Source: Uranotaenia lowii (Eukaryota; Arthropoda; Insecta; Diptera; Culicidae). Taken from it: 64,000 nucleotides of DNA. The stretch covers positions 426,727,324-426,791,323 of the forward strand of contig NC_073692.1 in the NCBI RefSeq assembly GCF_029784155.1, in the 5' to 3' direction. The first letter of the stretch is position 1; each line of letters starts with the position of its first letter. Under the pieces are notes generated by a model that was not told the origin of the DNA, made no database searches, and saw nothing but the letters and a program-made list of their open reading frames with translations. This document shows positions 12,537 through 21,800 of the stretch, in pieces. Made by a program: the position numbers and the translations under genes.

Positions 12537-13970
12537 ATGGGGAAGTCTTCGGCCGGCTCAAGGGCCGGAAGAAAACGGATTGCTGAACCTAATCCAGGGC
12601 CATCTGCCAAAAAAGTTGAAATTTCCAATTCATTCGATGTCCTTCATAACATTGGTGATGAGGAAATATTCATATTTAATTCTGATAAGAGTACTAAGAA
12701 ACCTTCTTCTTCTTCTTATACTCTTAAAAACGAAAAGATTCCACCAATAACGGTCACGATTCCTGACTTCAATGCCTTTCGAAAAGAAATCGTCACTTCC
12801 GTCAAGGATGTGAAGATTTCTTTTCAGATCGGTCGAAGGGGAACTGCTCGTATTTTGGCGGAATCTTTTAATGATTTTCAAAAAATTTTAAATTATTTGA
12901 ATAATAAAAAACACCAATTTTTTACGTACGACACTAGAGGTGATCGTCCTTTTAAAGTTGTACTTCGTGGTCTCACCGGCGATCAGACACCGGATGAGAT
13001 CACAAATGAATTAAATTCTTTGTTAGGTTTTTCTCCAATTCAAGTAATTCAAATGAGGAAAAGAACCAACACGAATAATACCAGTAGTGTTGGTTTTGCT
13101 CCTGAACTTTATTTGATCCATTTTAAAAAGGATCAGGTCAATAATTTGAAAATTTTGGAAAAGGCTCGTCTTATGTTTCATTGTCGAGTAAAATTTGAAC
13201 CTTTTCGTAAATCCCATACCAATTTTTTACAAAATATTACGCAATGTCGTCGTTGTCAAGCTTTTTGTCATGGCACTAAAAATTGTAGAATGAATGCCAG
13301 ATGCATGTTTTGCGGCTCATTCGATCATGAAAAATCTAAATGCCTTTTTGGTGGTGATAAACCAAAAACAGAATTTTTTAAGTGTGCGAATTGCGCAGGT
13401 AATCATTCCTCGAATTCTCTAGATTGTCCCGTTAGGGCAAAAATTGTTGCTTCTAGGAAAAACCCCAAAGTTTCCAGAAAAGTTTCTTCTCCTCCTTCCT
13501 CTTTTTCGTCTACACACGTCAGACCGGCAAACAACCTGCCTGTTCGCAGTCAGCCTCGGCCTACATTGGAATCACGGCTGGGTAATACCCGAAGTGATTT
13601 TAATGTTACCTGGGCTGATTCTGCGCCACAGACTCGTTGTTTATCGTTCTCAGAGGTGGTTGAAAATGGGTTGCCTTCTCCAGGCATAAATAATAAAAAT
13701 GGGAAAAAACCAAGTCTCAACGTTCATGCGAAGGCTTGGGAAAATCCCCGAAATTCAAATACTTTTTCTTCTCCTTCCTCTTCTGATTCTAACAATTTTG
13801 TTGATTTGGGTGAAATTACTGAGGAAAAATTAAAATTTTTGCATCAAAATTTAATGGAAATGATGCAACTTATGTTGAAAGCAAATTCAATGTTTGAAGC
13901 TTTCCAAACTTCTTTTAATTATGCTAACAAAATTATTATGACTTTACGATTCCCTCATGGATCCAAATAG
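12537..13970 (+). CDS. LINE ORF1: Gag-like RNA-binding protein with CCHC knuckles
   Basis: A 477-residue protein if started at ATG 12537. An in-frame ATG at 12411 would add 42 hydrophobic residues and is less likely, because MGKSSAGSRAGRKRI is a typical basic ORF1 start. The middle has an RRM-like region including GLTGDQTPDEITNEL. It is followed by three zinc knuckles with starts CRRCQAFCHGTKNC, CMFCGSFDHEKSKC and CANCAGNHSSNSLDC. The tail is Ser/Pro-rich with a Leu/Met-rich helix at the end. The protein would coat the element RNA. The stop overlaps ORF2 by 14 nt (ATG of ORF2 at 13957). Confidence 0.9.
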   Translation: MGKSSAGSRAGRKRIAEPNPGPSAKKVEISNSFDVLHNIGDEEIFIFNSDKSTKKPSSSSYTLKNEKIPPITVTIPDFNAFRKEIVTSVKDVKISFQIGRRGTARILAESFNDFQKILNYLNNKKHQFFTYDTRGDRPFKVVLRGLTGDQTPDEITNELNSLLGFSPIQVIQMRKRTNTNNTSSVGFAPELYLIHFKKDQVNNLKILEKARLMFHCRVKFEPFRKSHTNFLQNITQCRRCQAFCHGTKNCRMNARCMFCGSFDHEKSKCLFGGDKPKTEFFKCANCAGNHSSNSLDCPVRAKIVASRKNPKVSRKVSSPPSSFSSTHVRPANNLPVRSQPRPTLESRLGNTRSDFNVTWADSAPQTRCLSFSEVVENGLPSPGINNKNGKKPSLNVHAKAWENPRNSNTFSSPSSSDSNNFVDLGEITEEKLKFLHQNLMEMMQLMLKANSMFEAFQTSFNYANKIIMTLRFPHGSK

Positions 13971-16614
13971 ATGTTTAAATATTATGAATTGGAACGCTAG
14001 ATCTTTGCTGGCTAACCAAGACGAGTTCTTTTTATTTTTGAAAACTCAAAACATACATATTGCTGCCATCACTGAAACTTTTTTAAAGCCAGACAATAAC
14101 TTGAAAAGCAATGCTTTCTTTAAAATTTTACGAAATGATCGACTTGATCGACAAGGTGGGGGTGTAGCTATTGTCATCAATAGTCGTCTCAAATTTAGAC
14201 TTCTTCCTTCTTTCAATTCAAAAGTCTTAGAAACAATTGGAATTGAATTAGAAACTTCTATGGGGAAAATTATAATTGTTGCCGCATATTTGCCTTTTCA
14301 ATGTAGCGGTGAACAGAAAAATTTTTTGAAGGGAGATTTACAAAAACTCACCAGAAATAAATCTAAATTTTTTATTATTGGTGACTTTAATGCAAAACAC
14401 CGATCTTGGAATAATATTTCATCAAATTCAAATGGGAATATTTTGTTTAATGACTGCTCTGCAGGTTATTATACTGTTGAATATCCTAATGGGCATACTT
14501 GTTTTTCTTCAATTAGAAATCCCTCCACAATTGATTTGGTTCTAACGGATTTAGGCGAGCATTGTAGTCAATTAGTTACTCATGCGGACCTCGATTCAGA
14601 CCACCTTCCAGTAACTTTTTCTTTATCCCAAATTCCCATTGAAAACCCTTTAAAATCAACTTTTAATTTTCAAAAGGCTAACTGGGAGCGATATATGAAT
14701 TTTATTGAACGTAATTTAGATGTAAACGTTCCATTGAATTCAATAGAAGATATTGATTTGGCTGTAGAAAATTTGACAACTTCAATAGTCAATGCTAGAG
14801 CCGCTTCAATACCTAAAGTTAAACATAAATTTAATCAACCTTTAATTGATGATGATCTTCAGTTTTTGATACGACTGAAAAACATTCGTCGACGCCAATA
14901 TCAACGTACTAGGGATCCTTATTTGAAATTAATTTATTGCGACCTTCAAAAAGAGATCAAACGTCGTTTAAATTTCATTCGTAATGAAAATTTTGCTAAA
15001 GCAGTAGAGGACATAAAACCCTACTCAAAGCCATTTTGGAAATTAACTAAAATTCTAAAAAAGCCCCAGAAGCCAATTCCTACTTTGAAAGATGGGGATA
15101 AACTTCTTTTAACTAATTCAGAAAAAGCTCAAAAATTAGCCCAACAATTTGAGTCTGCTCATGATTTTAATTTAAACGTTGTAAGTCCAATTGATGCTCA
15201 AATTTCCCTAGAATTTGATGATATTCTTTCTAAGCAAATTGTGTTTGAAAGTTCTTGTGAGACAAATATTGATGAACTTAAATTGATTTTCAAAAAATTT
15301 AAAAATATGAAAGCCCCGGGGGAAGATGGGATTTTCTATATTCTTATTAAAAAGTTGCCTGAAAGCACTTTAAATTTTTTAGTTAAAATCTTCAATAAAT
15401 GTTTTCACTTGGCTTATTTTCCCAATAAATGGAAAAATGCCAAAGTAACTCCAATTTTGAAACCTGGAAAAAGTGCTTCAGAGCCTTCAAGTTATCGACC
15501 AATTAGTTTGCTTCCTTCTTTAAGTAAACTATTTGAGAGAGTTATTTTGAATAGAATGATGATTCACATTAATCAGAATTCTATTTTCCCTGATGAACAA
15601 TTTGGTTTTCGTCATGGACATTCTACTACACATCAACTTTTGAGTGTAACTAATATGATTAACGCTAGCAAATCTGAGGGTTATTCAACTGGTGTTGCTC
15701 TTCTTGATATTGAAAAAGCTTTTGACAGTGTTTGGCACAAAGGTTTAGTAGCTAAATTAGCTCGATTTGATTTTCCTGTATATCTCACCAAAATTATTCA
15801 AAATTATTTGACTAGCCGAACTTTGCAAGTAAGCTATCACAATTCATGCTCTGAAAGGATACCCATTAGAGCTGGTGTCCCTCAGGGTAGTATACTTGGG
15901 CCTATATTATACAATATTTTTACTTCTGATCTTCCTGATGTCCCAGAAGGAAAAGGTAGAAGATTATTTGCTGACGATACTTTGCTTTCAGCCAAAGGTC
16001 GAAATTTACGGGTGGTACGCAGTAGATTGCAACAAAATTTAAATTCCTTTTTGAATTACTTGAAAATGTGGAAAATTTCTCCTAACGCTTCCAAAACTCA
16101 ACTTATTTTATTTCCCCATAAGCCAAGAGCAAATTTTTTAAAACCTAATGAAAATCATTCCATAACTTTTAATGGGGTTTCTCTAGAATGGTCTGATCAC
16201 GTGAAGTACTTGGGACTCACACTTGATCGGAATCTTTCTTTTAAGAATCACATTGAAGATATTCAATCTAAATGTAATAAATACACTAAATCTCTTTATT
16301 CTCTCATCAACAGGAAATCCCGGTTGTGTCTGCGAAATAAGATGCTCATCTACAAACAAGTTTTCCGACCAGCGATCATGTATGCAGTTCCGATTTGGTC
16401 TAGCTGCTGCGCGACGAGGAAGAAAGCCATCCAGAGGATTCAAAACAAAGTTCTGAAAATGATTTTGCGGCTTCCACCTTGGCACAGCACCGAAGATCTT
16501 CATCGGATTGCAGGCATTGAATATATCGAAGAGATGGCCAACAAAATCATCTCCAACTTCAGAGGCAAATCGATGCAGTCTTCCATCGCAGAGATTCGTT
16601 CTCTTTATGTTTAG
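13957..16614 (+). CDS. LINE ORF2: APE endonuclease plus reverse transcriptase
   Basis: 885 residues. An N-terminal AP-like endonuclease has MNWNARSLLAN, ITETFLKP, IIGDFNAKHRSWN and the catalytic-type DSDHLPV. The RT runs from about residue 440 and shows MKAPGEDGI, YRPISLLPSLSKLFERV, FGFRHGHSTTHQL, LLDIEKAFDSVW, GVPQGSILGPILYN and the active-site LFADDTLL. A post-RT region with YLGLTLD follows. No RNase H. The ORF overlaps ORF1 by 14 nt in another frame, so translation would need re-initiation or coupling. All catalytic boxes look intact, which is compatible with a functional copy. The role is target-primed reverse transcription in the nucleus. Confidence 0.92.
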   Translation: MDPNRCLNIMNWNARSLLANQDEFFLFLKTQNIHIAAITETFLKPDNNLKSNAFFKILRNDRLDRQGGGVAIVINSRLKFRLLPSFNSKVLETIGIELETSMGKIIIVAAYLPFQCSGEQKNFLKGDLQKLTRNKSKFFIIGDFNAKHRSWNNISSNSNGNILFNDCSAGYYTVEYPNGHTCFSSIRNPSTIDLVLTDLGEHCSQLVTHADLDSDHLPVTFSLSQIPIENPLKSTFNFQKANWERYMNFIERNLDVNVPLNSIEDIDLAVENLTTSIVNARAASIPKVKHKFNQPLIDDDLQFLIRLKNIRRRQYQRTRDPYLKLIYCDLQKEIKRRLNFIRNENFAKAVEDIKPYSKPFWKLTKILKKPQKPIPTLKDGDKLLLTNSEKAQKLAQQFESAHDFNLNVVSPIDAQISLEFDDILSKQIVFESSCETNIDELKLIFKKFKNMKAPGEDGIFYILIKKLPESTLNFLVKIFNKCFHLAYFPNKWKNAKVTPILKPGKSASEPSSYRPISLLPSLSKLFERVILNRMMIHINQNSIFPDEQFGFRHGHSTTHQLLSVTNMINASKSEGYSTGVALLDIEKAFDSVWHKGLVAKLARFDFPVYLTKIIQNYLTSRTLQVSYHNSCSERIPIRAGVPQGSILGPILYNIFTSDLPDVPEGKGRRLFADDTLLSAKGRNLRVVRSRLQQNLNSFLNYLKMWKISPNASKTQLILFPHKPRANFLKPNENHSITFNGVSLEWSDHVKYLGLTLDRNLSFKNHIEDIQSKCNKYTKSLYSLINRKSRLCLRNKMLIYKQVFRPAIMYAVPIWSSCCATRKKAIQRIQNKVLKMILRLPPWHSTEDLHRIAGIEYIEEMANKIISNFRGKSMQSSIAEIRSLYV

Positions 16615-16967
16615 TTTAATTTTAGGATAGTGTTTAGTTTTAAGTATAAAATATTTTTGCTATTACAGGATGTTCTCCTACATTAAAAACTTGATTGCGC
16701 TTAGCAAATTTAAATCTTATAAATAAATTTTTATAATCTAGTTAACTATAGGGCTATGAACAGTTCATTGTTGAGCTGAACACCTGGTTTAATGCAATAA
16801 TGTGATATAAGTGTAATGATGATTTGATACAAATAAAGACATATTTAAAAAAAAAAAAAAAAAAGTTTCCAAAAATTTAAGCTATAGACTGAGTTATTGA
16901 TGATAATGTGTAAAGATTTATTGTGAGTCAAAGTTACCCGGGTGATCAAAGTTACCTCGTTTTACGG

Positions 16968-17185
16968 TACCAAAATGTTGTTTTCTTTAGTTATCAATTG
17001 AATTCTTTGAATAAAATTTCAAAATAGTAAAAAGTTTTTATTCAAAAAAACTTATTTTTTGGATTTTCATATTTTGTTTGTATTTTCGAATAAATTCGCC
17101 GAATTTTATTGTATAGTTTTTTTTTTAATTTTCAAATAAATTGACCACACATCTTAGGAAACTATTTTTATTTAAAAAGATACTA
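16968..17185. other. Short AT-rich spacer between two DNA elements
   Basis: No gene or repeat boundary is seen. This spacer separates the CCGT-family element (ends 16967) from the TIR element starting at 17186. Confidence 0.4.
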
Positions 17186-17936
17186 CCCAAGTAACCATAA
17201 GCATTAAGCCAAAACCCTGAATCAGTATTAAATCAACATTTCTAATGCAAGTTAGCATGAAATCACCATTTCTAATGCAAGTTGGCATTAAATCAACATT
17301 CATAATGCTGTTTTGTTTTATATAAGCATTATTAATGCATAGAAGCAATAAAGAAAATTAGCACTAATGATAGCACTATATGCACATATAGAGTAGCTCT
17401 AAAGTTAATAAGCATTAGGAGTGGTGTGACCCGAACAGTACTTGAAGTACGGATTTTTTCACCCACCTTATCAGCATCAAGAGTGGTCGAAATGGTAAAG
17501 GCGCAAGGAGAGCTAAAGGCTGCTGCGGGATCCTCGGTTCGAGACTCAGAAGAATTCATTAAGCAGGCATAATCCTAATCCTCCTTCATTCAGCAGGTTG
17601 ATTGATGTTGCAGATAATAATTATTTATTTATTTTTTGTTCATTTTAATTATTCAAAAAATAATAATTAAATAAACAAAAGGTGTTCTAAGTATGCATTG
17701 TTAATGCTTTTATACGGCTTTCGAAAAATGACGTTTTGATGGTGCTCTAATTCAGCATTTGTAATGCTTATTAAAGGCTAAGTTGTGATAGCATTTAATC
17801 AGTCCGCTATTTCGCCTTTTTAGCATTAAATCTGCATTATATACGCATATAGTGCAAAACAAGCATTAATACAGAGTTATATATGGGAATATAGTGTTGA
17901 TTAAGGGCTATGTTTTAGTGCTTATGGTTACTTGGG
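17186..17936. mobile_element. TIR element (751 bp) with an internal tRNA-like core
   Basis: Perfect 18-bp terminal inverted repeats CCCAAGTAACCATAAGCA at 17186-17203 and its complement at 17919-17936, flanked on both sides by TA (17184-17185 and 17937-17938). The interior is full of short AGCATTAA/TTAATGCT phrases. There is no transposase ORF, so it is non-autonomous. A tRNA-like segment lies near the middle (17460-17560). Confidence 0.75.
17460..17560 (+). repeat. tRNA-like segment (Ser/Leu-type layout) inside the TIR element
   Basis: An A-box-like GAGTGGTCGAAATGGTAAAGGC (the part GTGGTCGAAATGGTAAAGG resembles the D-arm of long-variable-arm tRNAs) is followed about 30 nt later by a B-box-like GGTTCGAGACTC. 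The spacing allows a variable arm. The acceptor stem does not close convincingly, so I regard it as a pseudo-tRNA or an RNA polymerase III promoter relic, not a working tRNA. Confidence 0.4.
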
Positions 17937-17938
17937 TA

Positions 17939-18407
17939 GCTGATCCGGTGTGCTTTGCTACACATTTCAAAAATAAATGATATTTTTTAGAAATTATTCA
18001 AATTAAATTTTTTTTTTGACATCATTTTAAATCAAATTATAACTTAATTCAAAAGCAATGAGATTTATTTATCTATTTTCGTTGTATAAAATGAGAGCTC
18101 CAGCTGGAGTTATTAATTGCAATACAAAGATGACTTTAACTAATTTTCTGAATCTTGATCTATAAATTTGTGTTCAAGCTTCGCCCTGAAAGAGGAAGGT
18201 CTTAAATTATTCATACGCAAACAACCTTTCTTGCTTTTAAAAGTTTTACCAAAAAATCCTCTTATATCAAATATAGTTCCATTGGTTGATAAATTTTTAA
18301 GCTTTACATCAAAATTAATAAAGAGCCACCTCATTTTTCCCCTTTCTACAAATCTGTCGAATAATCATAGAACCATACCAAAATGATTTTCCAAGTTTTG
18401 TCCATTT
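17939..18407. other. AT-rich spacer with a repeat fragment (18165-18345)
   Basis: 18165-18345 resembles, in inverted orientation, the segment 45165-45310: a block meaning 'TTTCGATGTAAAACTCAAAAACTTATCA' on the other strand, followed by a GAGAGGATTTT block. It is an unnamed interspersed repeat. There is no coding potential. Confidence 0.35.
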
Positions 18408-18412
18408 CTTGG

Positions 18413-18835
18413 TGTTAAAACCACTGGGCACAGAGGAAAAAATCCCTTCAACTGGCCTCCCTGGACGGACGTAAATGTCAGCGGCTGGAAAAAAGCGCGA
18501 GGACTGTTTTTTCGTTTGCGATCGGAAGAGAAAGTTAGAGAAAAGTTGTCATAAAGTTTAAAGTTAATTTCTATATTCCCGAAATTATGTAAGTTTTTCA
18601 ATGAATTTGTTTTGTATCCATTAGCTCAAAAATACATTTTATACAGTCGAACAGGTCAGATAAGATAGCAGCAACTCACGCGTCCAGGCACATTTTTTTG
18701 TAGAAGCCGAAACTAAAACTGTAAGTCGGTAAAACTTACTTACTATTAGAGCTATCAAACTGAATAAAACTTTATCTTTTTAGTTTGAGCTGATTCAAAC
18801 GAGCAGCTACATCAGGCGTTTCACTTTCCCCAACA
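18413..18835 (+). repeat. 5' LTR of the BEL/Pao element
   Basis: TG...CA ends; AATAAA-type signal within CTGAATAAAACTT (about 18760-18770). It matches the 3' LTR except near 18602 (ATG versus ACG context) and in GGTAAAAC versus GGTATAAC. The ATG of gag-pol lies 41 nt downstream. A primer-binding site was not placed with confidence. Confidence 0.92.
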
Positions 18836-18875
18836 TTTTCTCAAAAGTTTTATTGGTGCATAACCTCACTTTGAG

Positions 18876-21800
18876 ATGGGAAGCTGCAGCAAATGTGCCG
18901 AACCGGACAACGAGGAAATGGTTGCCTGCGACGATTGTGGGGCATGGTTCCATTTCATTTGCGTGAGCGAATCACCCGGTGTGGAACACCGTGAGTTCCG
19001 TTGCTCGGAATGCGCCGCTAAGAGGGAGAAAAAGGGGAAAAAGTCTGGCAAGAAATCTACTGCCGGAACTCTTCCGAAACCCTTACCTCTTCAGGCAAAT
19101 CCCGGCAATCAAGTGCCCACCGGAAGCAAAAATTCACCATCGAATCATGGAATCGTCGCCGATCCGGAATACACCCGAGCAAGACAACCAGATGACGGCA
19201 AATCGATTACGTCAAAAAGCAGCAAACGATCCTCTTCACGATTGGAGCTGGAAATGCGTCGCATGGAAGAGGAGTTTGCGATGAAGGAACAGCAGCTTGA
19301 GGCGGAAAAGATAATCAGCGAGAGGCGTATGGAGCTCGAGCAGCGGCTCGCGCAGAAACGCTTCCAACAGGAAAAAGAACTCAAAGAAAGACGACTGGCG
19401 CAGGAAAAGGCGATGCTCGAAAGGCAGCTTGCTGAAGAAATCGATTTCCAACGGAAGCAGCGCGCCCTGCAGGAAAAATTTCAGCGTGACCGCTACCAAC
19501 TGACGGTTAGAGAACTTGGAAGCGACGATGGTGCAGTTGGCGGAGAGCCGAACGATGTTTCTGAACATGAAAGCCGAAAAAAGGTGAACGATTGGCTCAT
19601 TCACCGCATCGATCCAGAACCGAGGCTGAAAGATCTGAACGAGTTCGAAACCGAAGACCAGGAGGTTCGTGAGTACCTCACGCCCAGGCGGCATCCGGAA
19701 GTACCAGCCAAGCGAGCGATAAATGATTTACCACCCGAACAGCACCTTCGATCAACCCCCATCCAAGAGATGCGCCGCATGAGCCCTATCTTTCAGTGGC
19801 AACCGGGCACTCGTGAATATCGTCAGCAAGAACCCGTTTTGGGAATCAACCAGAGACATGAGGAGGCATCGTTAACGTCGACAAACAGCTCTCGAGATGG
19901 GTCGGGGCCCACCAGGGCACAACGAGCCGCCCGTCAGGTCCTGTCCAAGAAGCTACCGATTTTCACCGGAAGGAGCGAAGAATGGCCGCTGTTCTACAGT
20001 AGCTACACCAACTCGACAGACGCCTGCGGATTCACTAACGTCGAGAACCTCGTCCGCCTGCAAGAGTGCCTTAAGGGACCGGCACTGGAATCCGTCCGTA
20101 GTCGGCTACTCTTGCCAAACTCCGTACCGCACGTGATCGAAACGCTCCGCATGTTATACGGAAGACCCGAGCAGCTGATTCATACGCTACTGAACAAAGT
20201 GCGAAAAGCAGATGCACCGAAAAGCGATCGACTGGAAACTTATATTCCTTTTGGGATGGCGGTCCAAGAATTATGTGACCATTTGGAAGCGGCTAACCTA
20301 CATGATCATTTGGTCAACCCGATCCTGATTCAGGAACTGGTCGATAAACTCCCGGCCGCAACAAAGCGTGAGTGGGTGCAGTGCCGGAGATTGACTGATC
20401 GAGTGACGCTCCGCACATTCGCGGATTTTGCATCAAACATCGTAGCGGAAGCCAGCGAAGTTATTCTTGTCGTCGATTCAAAAGGAACAGCATCTACCAA
20501 AGTAGAAAAGTCAAGGCCAAAGGAAAAAGGATTTGTATACGCACACAGCAGTGCCAGCAACGTAACCGTGAAACCCCAATTAGTCTGTTCGATCTGTAGG
20601 AAGGATGGACATCGGGTCAGGAACTGTGACATCTTTCGAAGTTTGAATTTGACCGAGCGGCTGAAGAAGAAAGAAGAGCACAAACTGTGTGAACGGTGCC
20701 TGAACGAGCACGGAGGCTGGTGCAAATTCAAAATAACTTGCAATATTGGAAACTGTCGAGAACACCATCATCCTTTGGTGCACCGGAACGTAACAGCCAA
20801 TCCAAGAGAAACAATACCAACTATTGTGGGACAACATCACGCTCATACGTCCAAGCAGCATTCCGTGATATTCCGGATTGTACCGATTGTACTACACTTC
20901 AAGCAACGATCGATATCAACTTCCGCCTATTTGGACGAAGGTTCGTCGATGACGCTCATCGAGGAGAGCCTCGTAGCTAGCCTCCACGCTAACGGTCAAC
21001 CACAACCACTTACGCTGCAGTGGACAGGAAACATCGTCCGACAAGAACCTAGTTCTGTTTGCTTGTCACTACAGGTATCAGATGGCACATCGGGAGAGCG
21101 ATTAGACCTGAACGAGGCACGAACCGTGAAAAAGCTGTACCTTCCGAAACAGCGCATAAACTTCGAGGAAATTACCAGTCAGTATCCGCACCTTCACGGC
21201 TTGTACACAGCAAATCAAAACGGAGAGGAACCGAAGATTCTGATCGGACTCAACAACGTCCATCTGTTGGCACCTTTGGAATCAAGAATTGGCAAAACCA
21301 ACGAACCTATTGCGGTCAGATCCCACCTTGGTTGGACCATCTACGGACCTAGGGGAGCCTCACACATTGAAGGCTTCCTGGGTTGTCATCGGGAACTATC
21401 GAACCAGGAACTGCATGACATGATGCGCGGCTACTTCGCCGCCGAAGACGCTGGAGTCACTGTGAGTGAACTTCCGGAGTCGGATGAAATTCGCCGAGCT
21501 AGAGACCTGCTGCAGAGAACAACCGTACGAGTAAATGGCCGTTTTGAGACTGGATTACTATTCAAGTGGGACGATTTTGAACTGCCGGACAGCTACCCGA
21601 TGGCGCTCAAGAGGATGGAGGGTCTCGAGCGACGGCTGAAAAAGGATCCCATACTCGAACAAGCTGTACACCAAAAAATCGTGGAATATCAAGCGAAGCA
21701 GTACGCCCATCAGTTGACGGATGAAGAAATGTTGTTGGCGAATCCCAAGAAGGTTTGGTACCTCCCTCTCGGCGTTGTTGTCCATCCAAACAAACCTGGC

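Larger units (their letters stand above)
12357..16864 (+). mobile_element. Full-length Jockey-clade (Juan-like) non-LTR retrotransposon
   Basis: A 4.5-kb element with an untranslated leader, two overlapping ORFs, a short 3' UTR, AATAAA (16832-16837) and a terminal A-run (16847-16864). The 14-nt sequence GTTTCCAAAAATTT occurs directly before it (12343-12356) and directly after it (16865-16878), a clean target-site duplication. Both ORFs are open from start to stop and the RT, endonuclease and zinc-knuckle motifs are all present, so this copy may be recent. It lacks an RNase H domain, as the Jockey clade does. It sits inside the older DNA element of 11522-16967, so it is the younger of the two. 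Confidence 0.9.
11522..16967 (+). mobile_element. TA-flanked DNA transposon (family CCGT), split by a LINE
   Basis: The left terminus CCGTGATCCGGGGTAA follows a TA (11520-11521). The right terminus, GTTACCTCGTTTTACGG, precedes a TA (16968-16969). The inverse of the right end, CCGTAAAACGAGGTAA, is an imperfect match to the left. Without the LINE (12357-16864) and one target copy the element is about 924 bp, close to the 953-bp relative at 57166-58118, with which it shares the internal block GCATACATTTAGGGGC. No transposase is present. TA duplication and terminal layout fit a Tc1/mariner-type non-autonomous element. Confidence 0.6.

Noticed and set aside
17460..17560. Functional tRNA-Ser or tRNA-Leu gene
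   Set aside because: The boxes are degenerate and no acceptor stem closes; it lies inside a TIR element.
19236..19694. 152-residue minus-strand ORF within the BEL gag
   Set aside because: Shadow of the gag-pol frame with leucine/phenylalanine-rich composition; no independent support.
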